From positions 1-30,425 of the forward strand of contig CAKULY010000024.1 of assembly GCA_934667505.1 (NCBI GenBank): a stretch of DNA of 30,425 bases, read 5' to 3'. How positions within the stretch are numbered: the first letter of the stretch is position 1; the number at the start of each line of letters is the position of its first letter. Both the position numbers and the translations under genes were made by a program. The notes beneath the pieces were generated by a model, which worked only from the letters and a program-made list of their open reading frames with translations, was not told the origin of the DNA and did not search any database. Below are positions 15,987-24,123 of the stretch, one piece after another. Source of the DNA: an uncultured Treponema sp. (GTDB taxonomy: Bacteria; Spirochaetota; Spirochaetia; Treponematales; Treponemataceae).

Positions 15987-16517
15987 ATGAAACTACCAGT
16001 CACAACCGACCGCCTGATTATCCGCAAATACGAAGAAAAAGACTTGAACGATTTATACGAATATCTTTCTGATGAAGAAGTCGTTCGTTTTGAGCCGTAC
16101 AGCACGCTTAGCCTTGAGGAAACAAAGAAAAATCTTGAATGGCGGATTTCTTCCGATGAAATTTTTGCAATCGAGTTGAAATCTACTGGCAAAATGATAG
16201 GAAACATTTTTCTTGGAAAACGCGAATGTGAATCGCTAGAACTCGGCTACGTTCTGAACAAAAAATTCTGGGGAAACGGCTACGCTTTTGAAGCCTGCTT
16301 CTCTATGTGCAAGAACGCATTTTCAAACGGCACTCACAGAATCGAAGCGAACTGCGATCCACTGAACATCGCCTCCTGGAATCTTCTGGAACGGCTCGGC
16401 TTTGTCCGCGAAGGACATCTGCGCAAGGATATTTACTTCCGCAAGGACAAAAACGGAAATCCAATCTGGAAAGACACCTATATTTATTCAAAGCTGAATA
16501 ACGAAGAAAAACTATAA
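15987..16517 (+). CDS. GNAT acetyltransferase, RimJ/RimL type
   Basis: A 176-residue acetyl-CoA-dependent N-acetyltransferase. It begins LPVTTDRLIIRKYEEKDL, has the acetyl-CoA-binding region LGYVLNKKFWGNGYAFEAC near 85-104, and the RimJ/L ending NIASWNLLERLGFVREGHLRKD near 125-147. Substrates of this subgroup include ribosomal proteins, antibiotics and other amines, so the target cannot be read from the sequence. It directly follows the membrane-flavodoxin gene, with the start codon touching a hairpin arm. Confidence 0.85.
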   Translation: MKLPVTTDRLIIRKYEEKDLNDLYEYLSDEEVVRFEPYSTLSLEETKKNLEWRISSDEIFAIELKSTGKMIGNIFLGKRECESLELGYVLNKKFWGNGYAFEACFSMCKNAFSNGTHRIEANCDPLNIASWNLLERLGFVREGHLRKDIYFRKDKNGNPIWKDTYIYSKLNNEEKL

Positions 16518-16584
16518 TTCCCACTTAAAAAACACATAAAATTCACATATATTCAAGTGTAAACTGCTGTTTTTGGAGGATATT

Positions 16585-16851
16585 ATGGCAAACTTAACAA
16601 TCACTTTGGATGATTAGGACAAAAAAGACATCTCTTCATTCTGCGAGCAGGTCGGAATGACGGTTTCCGGGCTTTACAACGTTTTCACAAAGCAGGTTCT
16701 CCGCGAAGGACGCATTCCGTTCGACATCGCCGTTGACCGCCCGAACCGCAAGACAATCAAGGAGATGAAAGAAGGCGACAGAATTGCGAACGACCCGAAT
16801 GTGCAAGGATATTCATTCAATGAATTTGTCGAGGAGATGAAAAAATGGTAG
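16585..16851 (+). pseudogene. RelB/DinJ-type antitoxin, interrupted by an amber codon
   Basis: The gene has a good start (GGAGG before ATG) and would encode about 88 residues: MANLTITLDD, a stop at codon 11 (TAG, 16615-16617), then DKKDISSFCEQVGMTVSGLYN and a C-terminal toxin-binding tail ending FVEEMKKW. This is the usual layout of a RelB/DinJ ribbon-helix-helix antitoxin. The stop lies in the DNA-binding first helix region. Restart at the ATG of 16657 would give a protein without the N-terminal strand. Its end overlaps the start of the toxin gene by seven bases, as in intact modules. Confidence 0.8.
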
Positions 16852-17321
16852 AGCCAAAATATCAAATCAAATGGACTTCGCAATACAAAAAAGACATAAA
16901 ACTTGAAAAAAAAACGACATTACAAAATTGAAGAATTACAAAAAGTTGTCTTTTCGCTTGCAAACGGTCTTCCGCTCGATGAAAAATACTGCGACCACGC
17001 GCTTGAAGGAAACTGGAAGAACCACCGTGAATGTCACATAAAGCCGGACTGGCTTCTAGTTTATCAGGCTCAATTTCGAGTTTTAAATTTTAGTGTCATT
17101 ATCGGGCTTGACCCGATAATCCATTGGAAAGATTGCTAATCGAGTTAGCTATGCAAACATCGCGGTGTCAAGCACGGCAATGACAGCCTTGTTGGCATAG
17201 GAATAACTGTTTAGCAGCTATTTTTATTAAAACTCGAAATTCGACCTATCAGATAAAAGATGATGTGCTGATTCTTGAGCTTTCGCGCACAGGAACTCAC
17301 GCTGATTTATTCAAAAAATAG
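16845..17321 (+). pseudogene. YafQ/RelE-type mRNA-interferase toxin, frameshifted and split by a repeat
   Basis: Three pieces can be joined. The first is MVEPKYQIKWTSQYKKDIKL from 16845. After a run of nine A (16906-16914), the second continues in another frame, KKRHYKIEEL to HIKPDWLLVYQ. The third, after 17247, reads IKDDVLILELSRTGTHADLF to the stop at 17321. Together they match a full YafQ-type toxin of about 90 residues including the ECHIKPDWLLVY and SRTGTHADLF motifs. One A fewer in the run restores the first junction. Removing the 180-bp repeat and one 5-bp duplication restores the second exactly (VYQIKDD). The toxin is therefore dead twice over unless slippage and excision occur. Confidence 0.85.
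17067..17246. mobile_element. 180-bp inverted-repeat element inserted in the toxin gene
   Basis: The element has 18-bp terminal inverted repeats (GGCTCAATTTCGAGTTTT at 17067-17084, complement of GGTCGAATTTCGAGTTTT at 17229-17246, three mismatches). It is flanked by TATCA on both sides (17062-17066 and 17247-17251; six bases if the G is counted). It holds a perfect 9-bp hairpin (17098-17106 with 17112-17120) and encodes no protein. The reading frame around it shows the uninterrupted target, so insertion is well supported. It is a MITE-like, non-autonomous element; no transposase is in the window. Confidence 0.8.
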
Positions 17322-17370
17322 AAGTTTTTTCCAGCCTGTTCATTTTTTTTCCGAAAACCTGCTGAAAATT

Positions 17371-17865
17371 TCACACTTCCCGGTAATACGGGCAGATGTC
17401 CTCAAAATGTCCGTCTTTCATTCTGAACCCGCCTTTTATTGTTCCAAGCTGGATAAAACCAAGCCTTTCGTACAGATGCCGCGCATGGATGTTTGTTGCA
17501 ACAACGGCGTTGAACTGCATAATCCTGAATCCTGCAATCCGGGCTTGAGCAAGGCAGTCTTTTACAAGAAGTTCTCCGATGTGAAGTCCGCGGCAGGCGG
17601 AACTTACGGCGTAGCTTGCGTTTGCGATGTGCGAACAGCGGCCGACATTGTTCGGGTGCAGGATGTAAAGACCGACGGTTTTTCCGCTTTCAGTTTCTTC
17701 GGCGACCGCGCAGTAAGTCTGGGACGCAAAGAATTGCGCGCCTGTCTTTTCAGTCAAAGTTTCTTCCTGCGGAAAAGCAATGCCTTCCTCTACAACCTCG
17801 TTCCAGATTCCGCACATTGCGGGAATGTCTTTTTCCGTATATTTTCTGATGATAATTTTATTCAT
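17371..17865 (-). CDS. GNAT acetyltransferase (phosphinothricin-acetyltransferase-like)
   Basis: A 164-residue GNAT protein: MNKIIIRKYTEKDIPAMCGIWNEVVEEGIAFP at the start, then a TYCAVAEE strand, the acetyl-CoA loop region SSACRGLHIGELLVKDCL near 90-107, and HARHLYERLGFIQLGTIKGGF near the end. The pattern resembles the PAT/YncA group that acetylates small amines or amino acid analogues; the substrate is not shown. AAGGA precedes the ATG at 17865; the longer frame would need a TTG. It is divergent from the flavodoxin gene, and the operator-like palindrome lies between them. Codons are richer in G and C than in region 1. Confidence 0.85.
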   Translation of the reverse strand: MNKIIIRKYTEKDIPAMCGIWNEVVEEGIAFPQEETLTEKTGAQFFASQTYCAVAEETESGKTVGLYILHPNNVGRCSHIANASYAVSSACRGLHIGELLVKDCLAQARIAGFRIMQFNAVVATNIHARHLYERLGFIQLGTIKGGFRMKDGHFEDICPYYREV

Positions 17866-17943
17866 TTTTTTCCTTAGCAAGAAATTATAGCGAGCAAAAA
17901 AACTAGTGGCAAGATTTTTTTAGGCAGAAATATTCAATTTCTC

Positions 17944-17989
17944 TTGACAAGTAACTATTACATATTTATAAGTAAACGAACGGTTACTT
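17944..17989 (+). promoter_or_regulatory. Flavodoxin promoter with operator-like palindrome
   Basis: TTGACA (17944-17949), 17-base spacer, TATAAG (17967-17972). Overlapping and just downstream is a palindrome AAGTAAACG-AA-CGGTTACTT (17970-17989, one mismatch). A further half-site GTAA-CTA-TTAC lies within the spacer (17951-17961). This layout suits a dimeric TetR- or MarR-type repressor, but no such gene is adjacent. Confidence 0.65.
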
Positions 17990-17998
17990 AATTAATCC

Positions 17999-18125
17999 AA
18001 ATGCCGAGTCTTGATAAGAACAGTAATTTAAGTGTCATTGCCGTGCTTTGATACGGCAATCTTTCCAACGGATTATCGAGTCAAGCCCGATAATGACGCT
18101 AAAATTTAAAACTCGAAATTGAACC
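17999..18125. repeat. Dispersed repeat, about 127 bp, in the flavodoxin leader
   Basis: Right end AAAACTCGAAATTGAACC (18108-18125) matches the right end of the element in the toxin gene. The left end (AATGCCGAGTC) is degenerate. Internal segments GTGTCATTGCCGTG, ATCTTTCCAACGGATTATCG and AAGCCCGATAATGAC match the 17067-17246 copy in inverse order. It sits between the promoter and the ribosome binding site, so it must be transcribed as leader RNA. Confidence 0.7.
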
Positions 18126-18138
18126 TAGGAGGAAAAAA

Positions 18139-18645
18139 ATGGAAGCAATCATCTACACAACAAACACAGGAAGCGCAGAACAATACGCAAAAATGCTCGC
18201 GGAAGAAACAGAACTTCCTGTTTTTTCAATGAAAAAGGCAAAGTCAAAAGTCGAGGAAGGAAGCGAAGTTATTTATCTTGGCTGGATAATGGCGGCTCAA
18301 GTCAAAGGCTACAAGAATGTTGCAAAAAAATACAAAATCCGCGCCGTTTGCGCAGTCGGAATGGAAAGAACTGGAACACGCACGGAAGAAATCCGCGAAA
18401 AAACTTGCGTTCCTGCCGAGGTTCCGCTTTTTACATTGCAGGGAAATTTCAATGTGAAAAAACTGCACGGGCTCTACCGCCTTATGATGAACATGATGGT
18501 CAAAATGGTTATAAACCAGCTCGAAGCAAAGGCAGAGCGCACTCAACAAGAAAATGAAATGCTTGAAATAATGCTTCACGGCAGTGAAAATGTACGGAAA
18601 GAAAATCTTGCAGAAGTTATCAGCTGGTACAAAAACGTTCAGTAA
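18139..18645 (+). CDS. Flavodoxin-domain protein
   Basis: A 168-residue cytoplasmic FMN-binding protein. It starts MEAIIYTTNTGSAEQYAKMLAEET, the phosphate-binding loop of flavodoxins (TNTGSAEQYA). It continues with EVIYLGWIMAAQVKGYKN, the strand and loop around the flavin, and a helical C terminus. It resembles the flavodoxin-like group that includes HemG-type protoporphyrinogen oxidases, but no haem genes are near. AGGAGG precedes the ATG. A strong promoter, a palindrome and a repeat-filled leader lie upstream. It is convergent with the lipoprotein gene, 18 bp apart. Confidence 0.8.
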   Translation: MEAIIYTTNTGSAEQYAKMLAEETELPVFSMKKAKSKVEEGSEVIYLGWIMAAQVKGYKNVAKKYKIRAVCAVGMERTGTRTEEIREKTCVPAEVPLFTLQGNFNVKKLHGLYRLMMNMMVKMVINQLEAKAERTQQENEMLEIMLHGSENVRKENLAEVISWYKNVQ

Positions 18646-18663
18646 AAATGAAAAGCAGGAAAT

Positions 18664-20058
18664 TTATTCTCCAAAAATCTCCGAATAATAATGCTTTTTT
18701 CCGTCCAGGCTTGCGTAACGGATTTGCTCCTCTCCTTGATAGCAGAGAATAAAATTCGGCGAGCCGGTAACTGTGTATTCCATGTCAAAAGGCAAGTCTG
18801 AAAACCTGTATTCGGTGTAAGGTCTTCCGGCGGAATCAGCGAGCGGTTCTGCCGGGTTCACGCTCTTGTCAATTTCTCCGCCCAAAGCCCAGTTGCTGGG
18901 GCAGTGCGGAATTTCATATTCAAAAATTCCTTTGTCGGTTTTTACGGTTAAAATTTTGTCGGAATTTGTGTCGTTAGTAACAAGAAAGCGCGCGTCGCCG
19001 TTTTCGTCTTTCCACACGGAAGTCACAAAAAGATAGTTATGATGGTCAACGTTTTCAATTCTTGCGTCCGAAAGCAGCTGCGGATAAAAAATCTTTCCAA
19101 AATTGTTTGAGACAAGCACATTCTGCATTACAAGATTTTTGTGCGACCAGGAAACTCCGTTTTTTGACCGCTCATTGTTTTTTCCGTAATCCAGGTAAAG
19201 CGGAAACCATTTGCCGCCGCCGTTCACATACAGATTCCTGAACGAAACATTGTCAACATCGCTGAATTCAAGCTGAAACATGACGCAAGCGTTCACATAA
19301 GCCTTGTTTTCCGTGCCGAAATTAATCGAAGGAATCTCAAAGCGCACATTGTCAAAATGAATCTCGCCCGTCTCGACTTTGGAAATCCATTTGCCAGCAA
19401 CTTCATTTTTCCGGGAACGCTGGTCACCATAAATCTGAATTCCGTCCAGGTGAAGTTCGCCGGAAAGCGCTTCGTGCGCCAAATCGTAAACGTAAAGATT
19501 TTTCGCGTAGAATTCACGCAGCGGATTCATCGCGTCCGAAGTAAATCCGCCAATCTTGCAGTTGTTCAACGTAATGTAGGAGCTGCTCACGTTTCCTGTG
19601 AACGAGCAGTTGTTGAAAACAAAATAAACTTTTCCCGCAGAATCCGGGCCTACCGCATCATTTCTGAAAGCCTTGAACTTGCAGTTTTCAAAAACAACCG
19701 TTTTTCTTCCATTATATCTGTCCATTCCGAGCGTAACAAAATCGTGGCTGGAAAAATCAAAGTTGCGGACAACAGTGCGGTCAGGAAGCTCTTTGATTTT
19801 ATATGAGGAGAAATTGAACTTGTCCGTGTCCGTGCGGAAAGTGACCGTAATGCCGGGCGCAATCTCCGTGTCGCCGCTGGCAACTGTAAATTCCGCCGAT
19901 TCATCCACGCCGCAGTTGTGGCTGTCAGGGATACTTCTGTAATCCCACGAGTTTGGGCGGATTAGGTTCGGGTCGTTGTCCTCGCTGAAAATATGGCAAG
20001 AAATGAGCAAAACTGAAAAAATAAACAAAGCGGAAAAAGTAGTGAAATCTTTCTTCAT
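18664..20058 (-). CDS. Lipoprotein with a probable right-handed beta-helix
   Basis: A 464-residue exported protein. A signal peptide ends in a lipobox (FSVLLISC, lipidated Cys about residue 21). The middle part (about 90-330) repeats short units such as VVFENCKF, FVFNNCSF, ITLNNCKI, LHLDGIQIYG, IHFDNVRFEI, VSFRNLYVNG and LVMQNVLVSN. That is the spacing of parallel beta-helix coils. The C-terminal part (350-464) looks like a separate beta-sandwich. Such folds often bind or cleave polysaccharides, but no catalytic motif is recognised. It is on the same strand as and downstream of the CNNM/CorC-type gene (9 bp apart), so the two are likely cotranscribed. Confidence 0.75.
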   Translation of the reverse strand: MKKDFTTFSALFIFSVLLISCHIFSEDNDPNLIRPNSWDYRSIPDSHNCGVDESAEFTVASGDTEIAPGITVTFRTDTDKFNFSSYKIKELPDRTVVRNFDFSSHDFVTLGMDRYNGRKTVVFENCKFKAFRNDAVGPDSAGKVYFVFNNCSFTGNVSSSYITLNNCKIGGFTSDAMNPLREFYAKNLYVYDLAHEALSGELHLDGIQIYGDQRSRKNEVAGKWISKVETGEIHFDNVRFEIPSINFGTENKAYVNACVMFQLEFSDVDNVSFRNLYVNGGGKWFPLYLDYGKNNERSKNGVSWSHKNLVMQNVLVSNNFGKIFYPQLLSDARIENVDHHNYLFVTSVWKDENGDARFLVTNDTNSDKILTVKTDKGIFEYEIPHCPSNWALGGEIDKSVNPAEPLADSAGRPYTEYRFSDLPFDMEYTVTGSPNFILCYQGEEQIRYASLDGKKHYYSEIFGE

Positions 20059-20067
20059 ATTGCAATT

Positions 20068-21351
20068 CTATTTTTTTACAACCTTCACGCTGCGGATTGT
20101 GTTCTTGTCGGTCTTCAGGACTTCTATTTCAATCTTGTTCTGCCAGCCGAGCTTTCTTCCTTCTTCCGGGAAGTCGCCGAGCTTTTCGGTTATCCAGCCG
20201 CTCACAGTGTTTGAGCCGGTCGTTTCGTCCTCGTCAAGGTCAAAGTATTTCATCATCTTGCTCACGGAAGTTTCGCCGCTCACGATAAAGGCGTTTTCTC
20301 CGCAAGGCTTTATGCACTCGCCGCTGTTTTCGCTGTCGTGCTCGTCGTAGATTTCGCCCACAAGCTCTTCAAGGATGTCTTCCATTGTAACAAGTCCCGA
20401 AGTTCCGCCGTACTCGTCAATAACGACCGCCATGTGGCTGCGCTCTTTTTGCATTTTGTGCAGCAACAGGGAGATTTTCGTTGTTTCCACGGCGAAAAAC
20501 GGTTTTTGCATAATTGACTTTAGGAACGCGCCGCTGTCTTTTGCGCTGCTTTCCTCATCAGCCTGAAACGCCTTGAAAAAATCTTTCTCGTGGATTATTC
20601 CCGTGATTGTATCGATGCTGTCCTTGTAAACCGGAAGCCTTGAAAATCCGCTTTCCTCGAATTTCTGCCTGATTTCTTCAATCGAACTGCTTTCCTCAAC
20701 TGCGCAGATGTTCACGCGCGGAACAAGAATGTCCTTCGCGTCAAGGTCGTCGAATTCAATCACCGAGCGGATAAGGTTCGTCTCTTCCTTTTTAATCGTG
20801 CCGTCCTCCTCGGCTTCCTCGACCATCGTTATGATTTCCTCTTCGGTAATCACGTCCTCAGCCTTGAATCGGAAAATCTTTACAATCAGCTTCTTCCAAA
20901 GCGAAAAAACAATGTTCAGCGGATAAAACAAAAAAATCAGCGCGGAAATAAAAGGATAAACCGCCATCGCAAACTTTTCGGCGCAGAATTTGCCGATGTA
21001 CTTCGGCGTAATCTCGCCGAAAATCAGGACAACAACCGTAATCGCCGCAGTTGAAACAACGGACGGATTCAGGCGGCTTCCAAAAAGAATCTTCGCAAAT
21101 AAAAGCGCGCTTATTGTGGAAGCCGAAAGGTTCACGATGTTGTTTCCAATCAGGATTGTGCTTAAAAGCTTGTCGTAGGAATTTTCGCAGAGATTAAGAA
21201 CTTTCGCGGCCCGCCTGTTGCCGCCGGATGCAAGCGACTTGAGCCGGATTCTGCTGGTGCAGGTGTATGCGGTTTCCGTTGCAGAAAAAAAAGCGGAAAA
21301 GGCAATCAGAACAAAAAGAGAAACAAGCAAGGGTATCGACCCGTCGGGCAT
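20068..21351 (-). CDS. CNNM/CorC-type (HlyC-like) membrane protein with CBS domains
   Basis: A 427-residue inner-membrane protein. The N-terminal CNNM (DUF21) domain (about 1-180) has FFSATETAYTC, LLSTILIGNNIVNL and IFGEITPKYIGK and several membrane segments. Two CBS domains follow (about 200-330; DILVPRVNICAV, SGFSRLPVYKDSIDTITGIIHEKDFF, HMAVVIDEYGGTSGLVTMEDILEELVGEI). The C-terminal CorC_HlyC domain ends the protein. The family is linked to magnesium or cobalt export; the older haemolysin name is probably misleading. The ATG at 21351 follows GGGGGA; the longer frame needs TTG. It heads a pair with the lipoprotein gene. Confidence 0.92.
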   Translation of the reverse strand: MPDGSIPLLVSLFVLIAFSAFFSATETAYTCTSRIRLKSLASGGNRRAAKVLNLCENSYDKLLSTILIGNNIVNLSASTISALLFAKILFGSRLNPSVVSTAAITVVVLIFGEITPKYIGKFCAEKFAMAVYPFISALIFLFYPLNIVFSLWKKLIVKIFRFKAEDVITEEEIITMVEEAEEDGTIKKEETNLIRSVIEFDDLDAKDILVPRVNICAVEESSSIEEIRQKFEESGFSRLPVYKDSIDTITGIIHEKDFFKAFQADEESSAKDSGAFLKSIMQKPFFAVETTKISLLLHKMQKERSHMAVVIDEYGGTSGLVTMEDILEELVGEIYDEHDSENSGECIKPCGENAFIVSGETSVSKMMKYFDLDEDETTGSNTVSGWITEKLGDFPEEGRKLGWQNKIEIEVLKTDKNTIRSVKVVKK

Positions 21352-21606
21352 AAAATCCCCCAAAAATCAAGATGCGAGAACGTGCGTCCTCTAACTTTAA
21401 ACTTATAATATTTTTGCCGCTTGGTCAAATCTCTTTTTTATTCATTTCTTTATTTTTCAATAAGATTTTTACTAACCGATATTGCGGCTGGTGGTTCACA
21501 AATTTTCTGCACTATTAGACATTTAAAGTTCGCTCCGACATTCCTTGTCGCATTGACTAATTATAATTGTTTTGAAAGAATGAAGAGTATTGCTAGCGGA
21601 GGTTTT
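21352..21606. other. Intergenic region upstream of the exonuclease gene
   Basis: About 250 bp between divergent genes. The frame of the exonuclease stays open through it (from 21421) but reads as non-coding: no family match and a hydrophobic start. TTGACT at 21556 and TATAAT near 21564 are present but not at promoter spacing to each other. No repeat copy is visible. Confidence 0.4.
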
Positions 21607-22815
21607 ATGGCTGATTTCACATTTCCGTCAGATCCTATGGAGATTTGCACGTGTCTGTATAATACAGAAAGCTATTTTTGCAGATGCGTCGGATATTGCA
21701 CATTCCACAAAGCGTATATGACGGCAAAGCAACTGAAAACAAAGAACTGCCTTGGAAAACAGTGCAACGCATTAATCAGGCAGACAAGCCATTCTTTTTG
21801 GTTAGAAAGAGAACTGCAAAAGCTAGATAAAAAACTTAGAAAACAAGAAGCTGCAGCCAAGCTTAACGACATTAGCAAACATTCTGCCTTGACGCAGAAA
21901 AAAACAGAACCTGTAATAAGGAAAAAACGCTATATCTGCATCGATTTGGAGATGAATGAGCTTACCTCAAAGGAACGCAAATCCGCAAAAGGAATGTCTG
22001 GAGAAGTGATTCAAATCGGGGCGGTCATGCTAGACGAAAATTTTTCCTGCATAAGCCAGTTCAACTCTTTAGTAAAGCCAGTTTTTAGCCATATTTCGGA
22101 CGAAATCACAAGGCTCACAAAAATCTCGGATGAAACGGTCGCCCACGCCGACACATTTTCAACAGCTTTCTATAAATTATATTGCTGGGCAGGAAAAGAC
22201 GACATAACGACTTTCTGTTGGAGCAATAGCGATTACAAGCAGCTTTGGAATGAAATTTCTGTGAAGGCGAAAAATCATGATGAATACAGAAGATTTCTAG
22301 ACATATTTACCGATTTACAGCTTGCTTTTGGAAAAATGCTTGAAGCAGAAAAAACGCTTTCCTTGGATGCGGCTCTGAAACTGTGCCGCCTGAAATTCAA
22401 AGGACTAAGACACAACGCTTTGGCAGACGCATTCAACACAGCAAGAATTCTTTTTAAAATGCAGCAATTGGACAAATCTTCAATTAAAAATCTTCAAAAG
22501 CTGTCGACATATACAGAAAACTGCGTTTCCAAAAAGCTTGAGGCAAAGCACTCAAACGAAAAGGATTTTACAGCAAGCGTAGCGTCATTCATCTCTCCAG
22601 AACTGCTTGCAAAGTTCGGCTATTCGGAACAAAAAGATGAGAAGAAAACTGAAATCCTCAAAAAAGAAAAATCGGTTTTATCAAAATTCCTTTCAAAAAA
22701 AGTCACCTGCTGCAAATACGGAATTCCCCCCTGCAAATGGCTCAAATTCTCCGTAAAAATGATGTTTGCAAAAGATTTGAAAATGCAGAAGAGCTTTTTT
22801 ACAGATGACCTCTAG
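21607..22815 (+). CDS. DEDDh exonuclease-domain protein with Cys-rich N terminus
   Basis: A 402-residue protein. Residues 14-53 hold a Cys/His cluster (Cys14, 16, 25, 27, 31, His34, Cys48, 53) that looks like a metal-binding module. A charged coiled stretch (65-105) follows. The exonuclease domain is at about 108-285: CIDLEMNEL with Asp113 and Glu115, VIQIGAVML, and HNALADAFNTARIL with the catalytic His and Asp. The last 115 residues are Lys-rich with more Cys. The fold belongs with RNase T, KapD and the epsilon subunit; 3'-5' action on RNA or DNA is expected. GGAGG before the ATG at 21607 decides the start. It is convergent with the Sel1 gene. Confidence 0.8.
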   Translation: MADFTFPSDPMEICTCLYNTESYFCRCVGYCTFHKAYMTAKQLKTKNCLGKQCNALIRQTSHSFWLERELQKLDKKLRKQEAAAKLNDISKHSALTQKKTEPVIRKKRYICIDLEMNELTSKERKSAKGMSGEVIQIGAVMLDENFSCISQFNSLVKPVFSHISDEITRLTKISDETVAHADTFSTAFYKLYCWAGKDDITTFCWSNSDYKQLWNEISVKAKNHDEYRRFLDIFTDLQLAFGKMLEAEKTLSLDAALKLCRLKFKGLRHNALADAFNTARILFKMQQLDKSSIKNLQKLSTYTENCVSKKLEAKHSNEKDFTASVASFISPELLAKFGYSEQKDEKKTEILKKEKSVLSKFLSKKVTCCKYGIPPCKWLKFSVKMMFAKDLKMQKSFFTDDL

Positions 22816-22854
22816 GAGTAAACTTATTGTACATCTTCCAAAGCGACTCAAAGG

Positions 22855-23958
22855 CTAATTATAAAATTCCCGGTGGTCTTTTAATACTTTTTCTCCGTCG
22901 ATTTTACCGATATTTTCTGGAGTAACACCCTTAAGTTCTTTTGGGCAAAATTTGTAGCCGTACTTGGCGGCTTGGTTCAGGTGGTATTTTGCTTTTGCAT
23001 AGTCTTTTTCCGTTCCCCAGCCATAAAGATAACATTCGCCAAGTCCCCAATGGGCGAGTTTGCTTCCGCCGGCAATCGCTTTTTTATAATATTCAACCGC
23101 CTCTTCCAAAGTTCCGCTGACCCAGCCATGCACAATAAAACTTGCTTCGTCGCACATGGCTTTAACAGAACCTTTTTTTGCGGCTTTTGTATTCCATTCA
23201 TGAGCAAGTTTTAAACTGTCATTCATAAAAGAATCATGCAACATATATTGTGCATATTTGTACATTGCGTCCGCATCCCCTTCCAGTGCAAGTTTTCTAA
23301 TTTGAACAATACCTTTGTTGTTTTTTACCCATTTTTTCACATCGTCATAAAAAGGCGGATTGCTTTCACACTTTTTCCACTTTCTTTTAGGCTGACTTGC
23401 GGCTTTTTTTATCCAATAAGAACCTTCTTCAACATTGTCAGATTCTAAGAATTTTTTGGCATAATAAAATTGAGCATTCGGACAGCCGTTTTTTGCCGCC
23501 AAAGCAAGTTCTTTTGTTCCGTCAGTTTTCCATCCGCAATATTCTTTGTAATAATGAATTTGATAAACCCAATAATACCCGATTGCGTAATTTTGAGCGG
23601 CGGCTTTTTTGTACAAATCTAAGGCTTTATTAAAAGCGGCTATTTGTTTCTTTTCGCTTAGTCGATTATTCCAATCAGCAAGTTCAACGTTTCTTTGAAT
23701 AAATCTTCCCATAAGAACATACGCTCGCGGATTTTCTTGCTCAATTCCTTTTTTTAGCCATTTTTCGGGGATTTTTCTTTTTTCGAAAAAATAGTTTTCT
23801 AAAATATTATCTGCAATATCAAGCTGCGCAGAAACAATTCCCATTTTTGCAAAAGGATAAAGCAGCGCAGTTTTTACAAAAGGAAAAAGTGTATCGGTAA
23901 AAAAACAAACAATATTGCTCCCGATTCTTTGAAAAAACTCTTTTAAAACATAAATCAT
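22855..23958 (-). CDS. Sel1-like repeat protein
   Basis: A 367-residue protein made of Sel1-type (SLR, TPR-related) repeats: ALDLYKKAAAQNYAIGYY, ELALAAKNGCPNAQFYYAK, IRKLALEGDADAMYKYAQYML, AHEWNTKAAKKGSVKAMCDEA, AVEYYKKAIAGGSKLAHWGLGECYLYGWG and AKYHLNQAAKYGYK. These mediate protein-protein contacts. The N terminus (1-40) is hydrophobic (FFQRIGSNIVCFFTDTLFPFVKTALLYPF) and may anchor or be an amphipathic helix; a clear cleavage site is not seen. AGAGGTG precedes the ATG at 23958. It has no clear partner; the neighbouring minus-strand genes upstream encode other repeat proteins. Confidence 0.85.
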   Translation of the reverse strand: MIYVLKEFFQRIGSNIVCFFTDTLFPFVKTALLYPFAKMGIVSAQLDIADNILENYFFEKRKIPEKWLKKGIEQENPRAYVLMGRFIQRNVELADWNNRLSEKKQIAAFNKALDLYKKAAAQNYAIGYYWVYQIHYYKEYCGWKTDGTKELALAAKNGCPNAQFYYAKKFLESDNVEEGSYWIKKAASQPKRKWKKCESNPPFYDDVKKWVKNNKGIVQIRKLALEGDADAMYKYAQYMLHDSFMNDSLKLAHEWNTKAAKKGSVKAMCDEASFIVHGWVSGTLEEAVEYYKKAIAGGSKLAHWGLGECYLYGWGTEKDYAKAKYHLNQAAKYGYKFCPKELKGVTPENIGKIDGEKVLKDHREFYN

Positions 23959-24050
23959 AAACACCTCTTAAAAATTAGTTAACAACTGCCAAATCATACA
24001 ATCTTTAGTCTTTCATTTGATGATAGAGTAAAAAATTATCGCACAAATAT

Positions 24051-24115
24051 CAAGTTTTTAGGAAAGTAATAAAAGCGTAAGCGAATTTTCAAAAACTCGA
24101 CATTTGCCCTAATAT
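24051..24115. repeat. Dispersed repeat, short copy
   Basis: CAAGTTTTTAGGAAAGTAAT to CAAAAACTCGACATTTG, about 65 bp with the AAAGCGTAAGCGAATTT segment. It has the two ends of the family but lacks the middle of the full copies. It sits between the 142-residue gene and the Sel1 gene. Confidence 0.7.
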
Positions 24116-24123
24116 TTTTTTCA

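Noticed and set aside
16615..16617. Recoding of the amber codon in the antitoxin
   Set aside because: No pyrrolysine or selenocysteine signal is visible and the partner toxin is also broken, so simple decay is more likely.
17275..17877. A 200-residue plus-strand open frame over the GNAT gene
   Set aside because: It is antisense to a clear GNAT protein and overlaps the end of the toxin remnant without a ribosome site.
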